A stretch of DNA of 42,297 bases from contig WOUP01000026.1 in assembly GCA_009772895.1 (NCBI GenBank), positions 1-42,297 on the forward strand. Direction: 5' to 3'. Every line of letters starts with the position of its first letter. The first letter of the stretch is position 1. The position numbers and the translations under genes are program-made. A model generated the notes under the pieces. It ran no database searches. It was not told the origin of the DNA and was given only the letters and a program-made list of their open reading frames with translations. Below, piece by piece: positions 16,925 through 25,343 of the stretch. The DNA is from Puniceicoccaceae bacterium 5H. GTDB taxonomy: Bacteria; Verrucomicrobiota; Verrucomicrobiia; Opitutales; Oceanipulchritudinaceae.

Positions 16925-17656
16925 CTACAGGTCCTTGTAGTCCATGAAGTCGTTGACCTGAATGGAGTTCAGGTACCAGACACTGGCGGAAATATCGATC
17001 CAGGTATGGATGTCGCGGCCGGTGACCCAGGGGCGTTCGACCATCTTGCACTTCTGGCCCAGCCATACCCAGGGACTCGGCCCTTTCTGCTCGTAGGCGC
17101 ACTGCTTCTTGAAGGCCCAGATGCCCTGATCGTAAAAATAAACCGAAGGATAACTCTGGCGATTGGAGGACACTTCCAGATCGTGAAAGGCCTTCATGTA
17201 ACCCTTGTCATCCTGTACCATGGCCCGATACGGGTGGTCGTCCTGCGCCTTCCAGACTGTTGCCACGGAGTCGCAGTCTTCCTCGTCGAGCATGCGGAAG
17301 CATTTGTCGATCACGCCCGGTGTGACCTGCACCGTGTTGCCCAGCAGCACGATGACGTTTTCCAGCTCGGGGTGCATTTTCTCTACCTGCTCGACCGCGT
17401 ATTTGATCACGTCGCGGTGTTGGCTCGTCGGCGTAGCGAGTTCAGGCGGGCGGATCAGGATTTCCGCCCCTTCCTTTTGGGCGAGGTTTCCAATCAACTC
17501 ATCTTCCGTCGAGACGAAGATCCCATCGGTCTCCGCCGAAAGCTTTGCCGCACGCAACGGATAAAGCATGACCGGCACCCCTAGAATCGGGATGACGTTT
17601 TTGTTCTGCACGGTGGTATTCCCACCTTTAGCCGTGAGGATGACAGCGTTTTTCAT
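16925..17656 (-). CDS. Divergent acylneuraminate cytidylyltransferase-like protein
   Basis: A protein of 243 residues from the ATG at 17656, which overlaps the preceding stop (ATGA); an in-frame start three codons upstream is less likely. It shows the NeuA-type fold: VILTAKGGNTTVQNKNVIPILGVPVMLYPLRAAK, then GIFVSTEDELI and GAEILIRPPELATPTSQHRDVI. The normal P-A-R-x-G-S-K loop is replaced by TAKGGNTTVQNKN, and the usual Q-x-T-S-P is LLGNTVQVTP. So it either activates another alpha-keto acid or sugar, or has lost the standard specificity. It differs clearly from the neuA at 12695-13861 and lacks a phosphatase domain. It is GC-richer than its two neighbours. Confidence 0.72.
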   Translation of the reverse strand: MKNAVILTAKGGNTTVQNKNVIPILGVPVMLYPLRAAKLSAETDGIFVSTEDELIGNLAQKEGAEILIRPPELATPTSQHRDVIKYAVEQVEKMHPELENVIVLLGNTVQVTPGVIDKCFRMLDEEDCDSVATVWKAQDDHPYRAMVQDDKGYMKAFHDLEVSSNRQSYPSVYFYDQGIWAFKKQCAYEQKGPSPWVWLGQKCKMVERPWVTGRDIHTWIDISASVWYLNSIQVNDFMDYKDL

Positions 17657-18891
17657 AGGCCGCATAACTTCGAATAGAGTTTGGCGTATTGTTCGCGGTA
17701 GGCTTGCCGCGAATAAAGAGCGTGCGTGCCCTTGGCGAGTTCTTCCCGTCGAACCTCAAAGGCATCTGCTTTTTCTTCCATCCAGTTCTCGATCTCGGCC
17801 GCAAGAAGGTGCGTATCCTGCCTTTCAGGATCGAAAGGAGTGCCAACCGAGGGATCGATCAATGCCTGTAGCTCGCGCACTGTTGGAGCAAAACCGATCA
17901 CCGGAGTTCCTGCGCACAAGGACTCGATATACACAATACCAAAGCTTTCCGCGCGACTCGGCCCAACAAAGAGCCGACTTCGAGCAACAATCTGATAATT
18001 TTCTTCCTCAGACACCTTACCGAGAAACTCAACCTTCAGTTGATGCTCCTCCGCATAGGCTTCATATTCTCCCCGCAAACGCCCTTCACCGATCAACTTC
18101 AGCCGATAGTTCTTACCCCGATCCTTGAGCAACTTGAGCGCTTGCAGCAACAGATCCACTCCCTTTCGATGGTCATAGAGCAGGCCGATAAACGAGATGT
18201 AAGGCTCCTCCCCACCTTTCGGGCTCAGCTCCGATCGTGTGTAATTATCGGACACAAAATAGGGGATCATTGAGGAGCGCTCAGCCAAGTGCGGAAACTT
18301 CTCCAGTGCCGCTTGCTTTTGCCAACGGCTTACCCAAACAATATGATCATACTGATCTAGAAAAGGGCTATACGTAGATGAGTGGTTTGTTAGAAGCTTC
18401 GCCCCGCCCCAGCCTTCTGGCAAGCATTTCACAACTGGTGATGCGGTCTGATGCACATGAAGCAGGTGCGGCCTAAACTCCTCCATATGCATACGCATCA
18501 CCTCTTCAAGGTTACCATAGGAGGCCTTAAGCATCCGATCTATAGTCTGGAGGGGCCTGCGCAGAAAGGCTTTTTTGCGTTGCAAGATAAATGTCAGACT
18601 GCGTTTTGGCTTTGGAAGAGTAATTGTGGCCAGTAGACGAGCCTTCCCTCCACCATCCCAAATGATATCGTGAGAAGATGCCAGCTTTTCATCAGGTACT
18701 AGCTTACCCCAACTCAGAGGAAGGATGCCGACCTCGGCGCCCTCATCGATTAACATCGATGTCACTTCTCCAGCTGCCTTGTCTTTGCCCCCTCCCATCG
18801 GATTAAGGGCAAAGCCCTCAATGGCTGGATGAACCGCTATCACCCGCAACTGATTTAACTTTGGAAGCGAAACCATATGCCTTTTAATCAT
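17653..18891 (-). CDS. GT4 family glycosyltransferase
   Basis: About 412 residues. The C-terminal half has PYISFIGLLYDHRKGVDLLLQALKLL, RLKLIGEG and RLFVGPSRAESFGIVYIESLCAGTPVIGFAP, a clear EX7E donor site. The N-terminal half has GGGKDKAAGEV, the family's glycine loop, and LLHVHQTASP. The start is uncertain: ATGs at 18927 (26-base overlap with the sulfotransferase gene), 18891 and 18876 are all possible, and only the last has an AAAAGG element a few bases upstream. I used 18891, which avoids the overlap. Its stop overlaps the start of the divergent neuA. Low GC like the sulfotransferase gene next to it. Confidence 0.85.
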   Translation of the reverse strand: MIKRHMVSLPKLNQLRVIAVHPAIEGFALNPMGGGKDKAAGEVTSMLIDEGAEVGILPLSWGKLVPDEKLASSHDIIWDGGGKARLLATITLPKPKRSLTFILQRKKAFLRRPLQTIDRMLKASYGNLEEVMRMHMEEFRPHLLHVHQTASPVVKCLPEGWGGAKLLTNHSSTYSPFLDQYDHIVWVSRWQKQAALEKFPHLAERSSMIPYFVSDNYTRSELSPKGGEEPYISFIGLLYDHRKGVDLLLQALKLLKDRGKNYRLKLIGEGRLRGEYEAYAEEHQLKVEFLGKVSEEENYQIVARSRLFVGPSRAESFGIVYIESLCAGTPVIGFAPTVRELQALIDPSVGTPFDPERQDTHLLAAEIENWMEEKADAFEVRREELAKGTHALYSRQAYREQYAKLYSKLCGL

Positions 18892-18901
18892 CCAGTCTGC
18901 T

Positions 18902-19825
18902 TCAGCGCGATTGCACATCTTCCTCAAGCCAATAAGAAAGATCGCGATTCAACAATCGGGAGAGATCATAGACATCCTCCGCATAGTAATCACGCAACTC
19001 ATGCACAATCGATTGCTTAAGAGGAGGAAACTGATAAAAGTTATCATAGAGCCCCTTGATCGCTGGAATGCTTTTCATCGCTGATTTCAGTGGTCCGAAA
19101 ACGCCCAACAAAGACTTGATACGATCCAGAGGGTTCACTTGGTTTGCCGCATTTTTGACCGTGACATTATGTCGTTTACCGACGTCCGGCTTAAACCCTG
19201 GGTCGATACCAAGAAATGTATAGACATTGCGCATGACATCTACCGTGTTCACCTTCAAATCTTCCTGCAAACATACCCAAATTTGCTCTCGCGGGAAAAT
19301 ATCAAAATAAGCCTTTAGCTGCTGGTAATACAGACCGACTGTCTTGTAATAGTAAGAGTGCCAATAGCCCTCCTGAATGCGCTGACTCTCCAACGCCAGC
19401 GCCTTACCAAAATCCTTCTCAGTCTCATAGCCCACCTGCAACTGAAATAGAAAATGAGAATAAGCCCGTTCTATTGGGTTACGCAACACTGCTATAATCT
19501 TCGCGCCGGGATTATACTGGTATATTTCCTGGGCCACATTAGGGGCACAAATATAACCAGCAGACCCTTCCGCTACAACAGTCTCCTCATTCGCCCCCTC
19601 GAAGAGTGCCTCATAACCCTCAAGCGTCCAGCGAGAACGGTGTAGAAAACCGCTTCTCTTATTTTCCGTCATCTTGAAATTCAAACCTCCATCTTTAAGC
19701 AGGAAGAATTTGGGTTCTTTCAACGGGCTGAAATATACGTCAGGATGCTCCGCCAGATAGCTACACATAGCCGTGGATCCGCATTTCATCCCACCTATGA
19801 CATAGAGATTTGGCTTTTTCATCAT
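18902..19825 (-). CDS. PAPS-dependent sulfotransferase
   Basis: A protein of 307 residues. LYVIGGMKCGSTAMCSYLAEHP (residues 7-28) is the 5'-phosphosulfate loop. IIAVLRNPIERAYSHFLFQ (110-128) is the 3'-phosphate site with its Arg and Ser. It matches the Sulfotransfer_1 family (PF00685), of the kind that sulfates carbohydrates. It would move sulfate from PAPS onto the surface glycan. The PAPS-forming genes cysC, cysD and cysN lie in the same locus at 28241-31106. The start has a plausible AGGACGAGG Shine-Dalgarno, unlike most genes here; tandem ATGs at 19825 and 19822 are both usable. AT-rich composition suggests it arrived with the cassette. Confidence 0.88.
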   Translation of the reverse strand: MMKKPNLYVIGGMKCGSTAMCSYLAEHPDVYFSPLKEPKFFLLKDGGLNFKMTENKRSGFLHRSRWTLEGYEALFEGANEETVVAEGSAGYICAPNVAQEIYQYNPGAKIIAVLRNPIERAYSHFLFQLQVGYETEKDFGKALALESQRIQEGYWHSYYYKTVGLYYQQLKAYFDIFPREQIWVCLQEDLKVNTVDVMRNVYTFLGIDPGFKPDVGKRHNVTVKNAANQVNPLDRIKSLLGVFGPLKSAMKSIPAIKGLYDNFYQFPPLKQSIVHELRDYYAEDVYDLSRLLNRDLSYWLEEDVQSR

Positions 19826-19843
19826 AACCCTCGTCCTATACGC

Positions 19844-21094
19844 CTACTGCCGGTCCCAGCGGATCTCTGAAGCATTGATGGCCACAACTTCCCCGTGGAT
19901 TGATTGTTTCGTTAAGCTCGGATCATGTGAGCCACTTTTTACCGTAAAATGAAAAGGCGCGTTTTCAAAGCCATGACGGACAATCGGATTAGATGTATCC
20001 GCATGAAACAACATAGCCTTTAAACAATAGTTACCCGCGCAAAGGGGTAGGTTTATCGTAGCCGAAAAGCGGTTCTCCCCTTGTTTGATCGAAAAGTGAT
20101 CCCGCTCAAAGTCATTGCGCAAAGTAAATAGCCGAACCTGGTCATCCTGTGTCCAAACCGAGAATCCTGCCGCAACACCATCAATATCTACCTGAGAATT
20201 TGCGACCATAGAGAAGGTAATCTCGCCAAAGGTCTGCGCACTCGTGCCTCCATTGACTTCCAAGTGCTGAATCACCACTGGCTGGCTAACTGGGCTTTGT
20301 TGAGAATGCTGCGATGTATTGCCTGCAGGCACTTCCTCAATATCATTATGGTATGCTTGAAGCCCTTCATTGGTAGGACCGAGATAGAGACTGCATCCCT
20401 TCTTGAGATACATAACTTCTGAGCAGATGTTCTGCACCTGATGCAGGTTATGGCTCACAAAAATCGCAGTCCCATCGTTATCGAGGAACTTCTTGACGCG
20501 CTGCATACATTTCTGGCGAAAAGCAAAATCCCCCACTGCGAGGACTTCGTCCAGCAGGAGCACGTCGGGCTGCAGGGTGCTGGCGACGGCGAAACCGAGC
20601 CGCACTTGCATGCCGGAGCTGTAGGCGCGTACGGGCGTGTCGATGAAATCCTCCAGCTCGGCGAAATCCACGATCTCGTCGAAGCGGGCCTTGATCTCTG
20701 CCCGGGACAGGCCGAGCACCGCGCCGTTGACAAAGATGTTCTCGCGGCCGGTCAGCACGGGATTGAAGCCGGCATTGAGCGCGATCAGTGCCCCGATGCG
20801 CCCCTTCATTTCGATGTGACCCTCATCGGGCTTCAGCAGCCCGTTCAGCATCTTGAGCAGGGTCGTCTTGCCGGCGCCGTTGCGCCCGATCAGGCCCAGG
20901 CACTCGCCGCGGCGCAGCTCGAAATTGATGCCCCGGTTGGCCCAGAACTCCTGCTTGCGAAGGTTGGAACGGCTGCCCTTGTGCAAAAACAGATCACTGG
21001 CGGCATCCTGCACGCCGTAATAGAGCGAGCGCTTAAGGTCGCGGCAGAACTTCTTGCCGACATTCTCCGCGCGAACGAGGACTTCTTCAGACAT
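19844..21094 (-). CDS. wzt: Polysaccharide ABC exporter ATPase with C-terminal Wzt domain
   Basis: A protein of 416 residues. Residues 1 to about 240 form the ATPase: Walker A LIGRNGAGKTTLL (GRNGAGKT at 70-77), signature YSSGMQVRLGF (158-168), Walker B PDVLLLDEVLAVGD (177-189) and H-loop SHN (H215). Residues about 255-416 are a beta-sandwich of the Wzt C-terminal type, which in O-antigen systems reads the polymer's end modification. The partner permease is encoded 36 bases upstream. The DNA of the first part (above about 20.5 kb) is GC-rich like the locus in general, whereas the C-terminal domain is AT-rich like the genes to its left; this suggests recombination inside the gene. Confidence 0.92.
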   Translation of the reverse strand: MSEEVLVRAENVGKKFCRDLKRSLYYGVQDAASDLFLHKGSRSNLRKQEFWANRGINFELRRGECLGLIGRNGAGKTTLLKMLNGLLKPDEGHIEMKGRIGALIALNAGFNPVLTGRENIFVNGAVLGLSRAEIKARFDEIVDFAELEDFIDTPVRAYSSGMQVRLGFAVASTLQPDVLLLDEVLAVGDFAFRQKCMQRVKKFLDNDGTAIFVSHNLHQVQNICSEVMYLKKGCSLYLGPTNEGLQAYHNDIEEVPAGNTSQHSQQSPVSQPVVIQHLEVNGGTSAQTFGEITFSMVANSQVDIDGVAAGFSVWTQDDQVRLFTLRNDFERDHFSIKQGENRFSATINLPLCAGNYCLKAMLFHADTSNPIVRHGFENAPFHFTVKSGSHDPSLTKQSIHGEVVAINASEIRWDRQ

Positions 21095-21130
21095 AACGAG
21101 AGAAACTAAAAGTTGGGACCGTGCGTGGGC

Positions 21131-22027
21131 CTACATGCCCAGTCGCGCAATCATGTGCGGCAACGCAAGCCGGTAGAGCAGCCAGCCCACAAACAGGACC
21201 AGCAGGCTACAGAACGTAATGGCGATCATCTGCGGCAAGAGGGGCATATCCAGCCCCAGCAGGGCGTTTCGCGTCGTCACGATCAGCGGAACGGTCGGGT
21301 TGTACTGCATCAGCTGAGCCTTCGTACCCTCGGTCGGCAGCGGAATGACCGCGGCAGACAGCATCATCCAGAAGGTCATGATCAGGACCAGACCCTTCGT
21401 CACGTCCTGAAAGAGCATGCCCAGTGGCACCAGCAGCGTACTGATACAGGACCCCATGGAGACGAGGCCGAAGTAGCCCACGCCCGCCCAGAGCCAGCTG
21501 GCCGAAGGAGGGATCTGATAATAGATCAGCACCGGGATCAGCACACAGAGGCGTATGAGGCTGTTGAACAGGCACATTCCGATGCCGGACAGGATCAGCG
21601 ATTCGCGCGGGAAGTTGATCTTGATCAATATGTTTTTCCCCGCCGTCACCGCTCGGAGCGGGCTTTGCACGGCATCGGCAAAGGTCTGCCATACGAGCGT
21701 GCCGATAATGACGAAGGCCGGATACGGGATCGCGATCTCCGCCGTATTGAAGCTGCCCGTACTGCGCAGCACAATAAAGGTGAGCGAACTGACGATCGGC
21801 GGCAAGAAGGCCCAGACGTAGCCGAGAATGCTCTGGCGGAACTGGCCCTTGATATCCCGGATGGTCAGCAACCAGGAAAGCTCCATGCATTGGCCGAGAT
21901 CGGAAAACGCATCGGCCAAAAAGGTGCGCAAATTCCGCAGAGGCGAATCGGGATCATAAACCCGCACCTTGAGGTGTTCCGAAGCGGAAGCAGATTCCAC
22001 CTCGGTTTCGCTGGAAACAGTAGACAT
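21131..22027 (-). CDS. wzm: Polysaccharide ABC exporter permease
   Basis: A protein of 298 residues from the ATG at 22027; a longer frame uses TTG at 22060. Of the ABC-2 type (PF01061): an amphipathic N-terminal part ELSWLLTIRDIKGQFRQSILGYVWAFLPP, then six membrane helices. The GKNILIKINFPRE loop between helices is typical of Wzm/TagG/KpsM-type permeases. It forms a heterotetramer with Wzt in the inner membrane and exports the finished lipid-linked glycan. A pyrimidine run (CTCTCTCT) stands directly before the ATG, with no Shine-Dalgarno. It is followed by wzt. Confidence 0.92.
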   Translation of the reverse strand: MSTVSSETEVESASASEHLKVRVYDPDSPLRNLRTFLADAFSDLGQCMELSWLLTIRDIKGQFRQSILGYVWAFLPPIVSSLTFIVLRSTGSFNTAEIAIPYPAFVIIGTLVWQTFADAVQSPLRAVTAGKNILIKINFPRESLILSGIGMCLFNSLIRLCVLIPVLIYYQIPPSASWLWAGVGYFGLVSMGSCISTLLVPLGMLFQDVTKGLVLIMTFWMMLSAAVIPLPTEGTKAQLMQYNPTVPLIVTTRNALLGLDMPLLPQMIAITFCSLLVLFVGWLLYRLALPHMIARLGM

Positions 22028-22075
22028 AGAGAGAGACGGGTAGAGCAATACCGGCGGCAAACAGCCGACCGGCGA

Positions 22076-23791
22076 TTAAAGAATGTCGTGCATGCGCAGC
22101 AGCCCCACAAAGCGCTGACTGCCGTCCACGACGGGCAAGACGTAAATCTGCCTGGATTCCATCTGTTCGAGCGCGGTGCCGAGGCGCTCGTCGGGGCCGA
22201 TATGGATCGGCTTGGGCGTCATGATCTGGCGCGCCCGGAGGTTGAGATCGCGATACTTGACCAAGGCACGACGGATGTCGCCCTCGGTGATGATCCCAGC
22301 CAGACGGCCATCGTCTAGCGGGCAGATTGCGCCGAGATTCTTTTGCGTCATCGCCACCAGCACCTCGTCGAAGGTGGCATCGGGCGTGAGCTCAGGCAGC
22401 TCGGAAACATCGTGCATCACGTCGCGCACACGCAGCAACAGTTTGCGCCCCAGCGCGCCGCCGGGGTGATACACCGCAAAGTCGGCGTCGGTAAAGGACT
22501 TGGCCTGCATCAAGGCCGCCGCCAGCGCATCCCCGATCGCCAGCGTATTGGTGGTGGTGCTCATCGGCGCCACCCCGAGCGGACAGGCTTCGCGAGACGC
22601 ACTGATGTCGATCACTACGCGCATCTCCTCCGCGAGCTGAGTACCTTGTTGGCCGAACATGCCGATCAGCTCCACGCCGATCTTCTTCAGGCTGGGCAGC
22701 ATCTTGACCAGCTCGACCGTAGCGGCGCTGTTGCTGAGCATGATGACGACGTCACCCTTGTCCACCACCCCGAGGTCGCCATGCAGCGCTTCAGCCGCGT
22801 TGAGAAAAACGGCCGGGGTACCGGTGCTGGCCAGCGTCGCCGCCATCTTGTGCCCCACCAGGCCCGACTTGCCGAGGCCGGTGATCACAACCTTGCCAGA
22901 GGCTTTGAGGATCAGCTCCACCGCACGCGTGATTTCCTGCCGATTGCGCGGCAGCAAGGCGTGCAGGGCCTCGATCTCGTGCAGCAGGGTGGTGAGCGCC
23001 ACCTGTTCGTGGGTGCTGGGACGCTGCTGGAGCTGCTCGGGGTTGAGCCCCTGCTCCATCAGGCGCGATGCGTGACGCAGGTCGTCCTGCGTGTCGATGC
23101 CCACGCCAGCGTAGTCGGTCACCACCGTCTGAAAATTCCACCCGTGATCGACGAAGCGTAGCTGCTCCAGCTTTTCCTGCTGTTCCAGCGCGCAAGGCTC
23201 TTGCTGCTGGTACCACTCGAGCGCCGAGCGCGTGTAACCGTAAACGCCCAGGTGGCGGAAGTGCGTCTTTTCGTCGATCCAGTCCGCCCAGGCGATATCG
23301 CGCTGATACGGCGCGGTGGCCCGGGTAAAGTAGACCGCTCGCCCATCCGAGGCGCGCACGGCCTTGACCACGTTGGGGTTGAAGAGGTCGGCGCGGTGGC
23401 GAATGGGCGTGACCGCCGTCACCAGATCGCACTGGGTTTCTTCGGCCCGATACAGCAGGTTGCGCAGCAGATGCGGGTCGATAAAGGGTTCGTCGCCCTG
23501 CACGTTGAGGAAGAAATCGGCGTCCAGCTCATTGAGCAGGCAGGCGAGGCGTTCGGTGCCAGACTGGCAGGAGGCGGGTGTCATACGGACTTCACCGCCC
23601 CAATTGCGCACTTCGGCGGCGACCTCCTCGCTGTCGGTCGCAATGATGACGGGCACGTCGGGCGAGACCTGCTTCGCGCGGTTCCAGGTGTGCCAGAGCA
23701 CGGGGCGCCCGGCCAACGGGAGCAATACCTTGCGCGGGAGCCGCGTCGAGGCCAGCCGGGCCGGGATGACGATGACGGAAGTCAGAGACAC
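22076..23791 (-). CDS. CMP-Kdo synthetase fused to arabinose-5-phosphate isomerase
   Basis: A protein of 571 residues starting with GTG (VIVIPARLASTRLPRKVL). Residues 1 to about 255 are KdsB: PARLASTRLPRK, ATDSEEV, SGTERLA, NVQGDEPFI and FRHLGVYGY. Residues about 270-430 are a KpsF/KdsD sugar isomerase (SIS) domain: VVITGLGKSGLVGHKMAATLASTGTPA, AEALHGDLGVV, SNSAATVEL. Residues about 440-571 are two CBS domains (VRDVMH, then IMTPKPIHIG). The polypeptide thus carries the first step (ribulose-5-P to arabinose-5-P) and the last step (CTP + Kdo to CMP-Kdo) of the Kdo pathway. No stop or frame break separates the parts, so this is a true fusion (kdsB-kdsD). Confidence 0.93.
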   Translation of the reverse strand: MSLTSVIVIPARLASTRLPRKVLLPLAGRPVLWHTWNRAKQVSPDVPVIIATDSEEVAAEVRNWGGEVRMTPASCQSGTERLACLLNELDADFFLNVQGDEPFIDPHLLRNLLYRAEETQCDLVTAVTPIRHRADLFNPNVVKAVRASDGRAVYFTRATAPYQRDIAWADWIDEKTHFRHLGVYGYTRSALEWYQQQEPCALEQQEKLEQLRFVDHGWNFQTVVTDYAGVGIDTQDDLRHASRLMEQGLNPEQLQQRPSTHEQVALTTLLHEIEALHALLPRNRQEITRAVELILKASGKVVITGLGKSGLVGHKMAATLASTGTPAVFLNAAEALHGDLGVVDKGDVVIMLSNSAATVELVKMLPSLKKIGVELIGMFGQQGTQLAEEMRVVIDISASREACPLGVAPMSTTTNTLAIGDALAAALMQAKSFTDADFAVYHPGGALGRKLLLRVRDVMHDVSELPELTPDATFDEVLVAMTQKNLGAICPLDDGRLAGIITEGDIRRALVKYRDLNLRARQIMTPKPIHIGPDERLGTALEQMESRQIYVLPVVDGSQRFVGLLRMHDIL

Positions 23792-23804
23792 GAAATCGAA
23801 AAAC

Positions 23805-24506
23805 TCAGGAGTTGGGCGTCTCCACGATCGAAGTCACGCCGAGGGAGGCCATGACGTCGCGGAAGAACGGGTCCTGCTTGAGGTTTTCCATGCTGTCCGC
23901 GGAATGGACGCGCACGAAAAACTGTTCTTTACGCAGATTGAAGCCCGAGGAGAAGGGCTCCGTGAAAATCGAGCCGACCTTGTCGAGAAAGCCCATGCTC
24001 TGGTAGGTCACCGGCTTGCCCGCGGCCATATGCCAGAAGACCACCTCCACGTTCTGGCCCTGGAAGTCCATCTGGCGCCACTGGCCGTCCCGCAGCTTCA
24101 ACGGCCCCATATCCATCGCGTAATCGTTGTTACGCTGGTCGATCTGCCAGCCGTTGTTGACCCAGCAGACATCGGGGATGTGGGTGTTGATCTGGCGCTT
24201 GGGCATCTTGCCCGGCTCCCAATAGGCGACGTAGAGATAAAAGTCGTGGCGTGGGCTGCGATAGTGGCGGAAGACGTAGTCGTCCATCTGCAGGATCTCG
24301 ACCGAGGCCTCCTGCACCGCTTCATTGGGCCCCAGCGGCACGTCTTCGACCGCCCAATTGGTGGGCGTATCGGGCAGCATCTGCGCCAGGCTGCCCTCGA
24401 ATGAAGGTTCCGGAGCCTGGCGGGTAGCGTCCCAGGCGTACCAGCCCAACGCGAGCACGAGGGCTACGCCAAGGATACCGAGGACGACTTTGCTGCTACG
24501 ATTCAT
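23805..24506 (-). CDS. Exosortase-associated EpsI-like protein
   Basis: A protein of 233 residues with an N-terminal membrane anchor (VVLGILGVALVLALGWYAW, residues 7-25) and a periplasmic domain. The region around HIPDVCWVNNGWQI (H109, C114, G119-W120) matches the H.P..C....GW signature of EpsI (DUF3485, PF11984). EpsI goes with exosortases, which sort PEP-CTERM-type proteins, and with exopolysaccharide clusters. No exosortase (EpsH) gene is in this window, so the partner must be elsewhere. It lies between kdsA and the kdsB-kdsD fusion with gaps of 9-13 bases, so it is co-expressed with Kdo synthesis. Confidence 0.78.
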   Translation of the reverse strand: MNRSSKVVLGILGVALVLALGWYAWDATRQAPEPSFEGSLAQMLPDTPTNWAVEDVPLGPNEAVQEASVEILQMDDYVFRHYRSPRHDFYLYVAYWEPGKMPKRQINTHIPDVCWVNNGWQIDQRNNDYAMDMGPLKLRDGQWRQMDFQGQNVEVVFWHMAAGKPVTYQSMGFLDKVGSIFTEPFSSGFNLRKEQFFVRVHSADSMENLKQDPFFRDVMASLGVTSIVETPNS

Positions 24507-24515
24507 AAAAGAGCA

Positions 24516-25334
24516 TTAGGAAAAGCTGAGTTCCGGCAAGGTGCGGGCGGCACGCCAGATGCCCAGCGCCTGTCGCACCAGGGTCTCCAGCGAACCCAGC
24601 GGCACCTGATTGGGGCCGTCCGAAATGGCCTCGTCGGGCTTCGGGTGGGTTTCGACAAAGACGCCGTTGGCGCCTGCGGCCAGGGCGGCCCTTACCAGCA
24701 GGGGCACGAATTGACGCTCCCCACTGGTTTTACCCCCGCCCGCGCCCGGAAGTTGCACCGAATGCGTGGCATCCATGATCGTGGGGTGCCCGTAGGCCCG
24801 CATCAGGTCGAAATTCCGCATATCGACCACCAGGTTTTGGTAGCCGAAGGTCGTGCCGCGCTCGGTCTGCCAGATTTCCTCCGCATCGGCGCCTTCGAGC
24901 TTGTCGATGACGAAGCGCATCTCGGCGGCGGAGAGGAACTGGCCCTTCTTGACGTTGACCACGCGCGAGGTCTGGGCGGCGGCGACCAACAGATCCGTCT
25001 GTCGGCAGAGAAAGGCGGGGATCTGGAGCACATCGCAGACCTTGCCCACCGGCGAGGCCTGCTCCGGGTAGTGAATATCCGTGAGCAACGGCAGCCCGGT
25101 CTCCTCCTTGACGGCGCTCAGGATCTCGAGCCCTTCCTGCAGGCCGGGGCCGCGCGGGCTGTCCAGCGAGGTGCGGTTGGCCTTGTCGAAGGAGCCCTTG
25201 AACACGATGTTCAGGTCTTCGTAGGCGTGACGCAGGCGGCTCAGCTCGCGCGCGACTTCCAGGCTCGTATCAAAGCTCTCCAGCGAGCAGGGCCCGGCGA
25301 TAAGGAGCAGACGTTGGGGATCGAAAAGACTCAT
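24516..25334 (-). CDS. kdsA: Kdo-8-phosphate synthase
   Basis: Joins phosphoenolpyruvate and arabinose-5-phosphate to Kdo-8-P. A protein of 272 residues, full length for the family. Motifs: IAGPCSLES (C16), [62 protein letters not shown] and [14 protein letters not shown] Cys in the first motif, where the E. coli enzyme has Asn, places it in the metal-dependent class known from Aquifex. It is 9 bases after murB and 9 before epsI. Confidence 0.96.
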   Translation of the reverse strand: MSLFDPQRLLLIAGPCSLESFDTSLEVARELSRLRHAYEDLNIVFKGSFDKANRTSLDSPRGPGLQEGLEILSAVKEETGLPLLTDIHYPEQASPVGKVCDVLQIPAFLCRQTDLLVAAAQTSRVVNVKKGQFLSAAEMRFVIDKLEGADAEEIWQTERGTTFGYQNLVVDMRNFDLMRAYGHPTIMDATHSVQLPGAGGGKTSGERQFVPLLVRAALAAGANGVFVETHPKPDEAISDGPNQVPLGSLETLVRQALGIWRAARTLPELSFS

Positions 25335-25343
25335 TCGGTGGAA

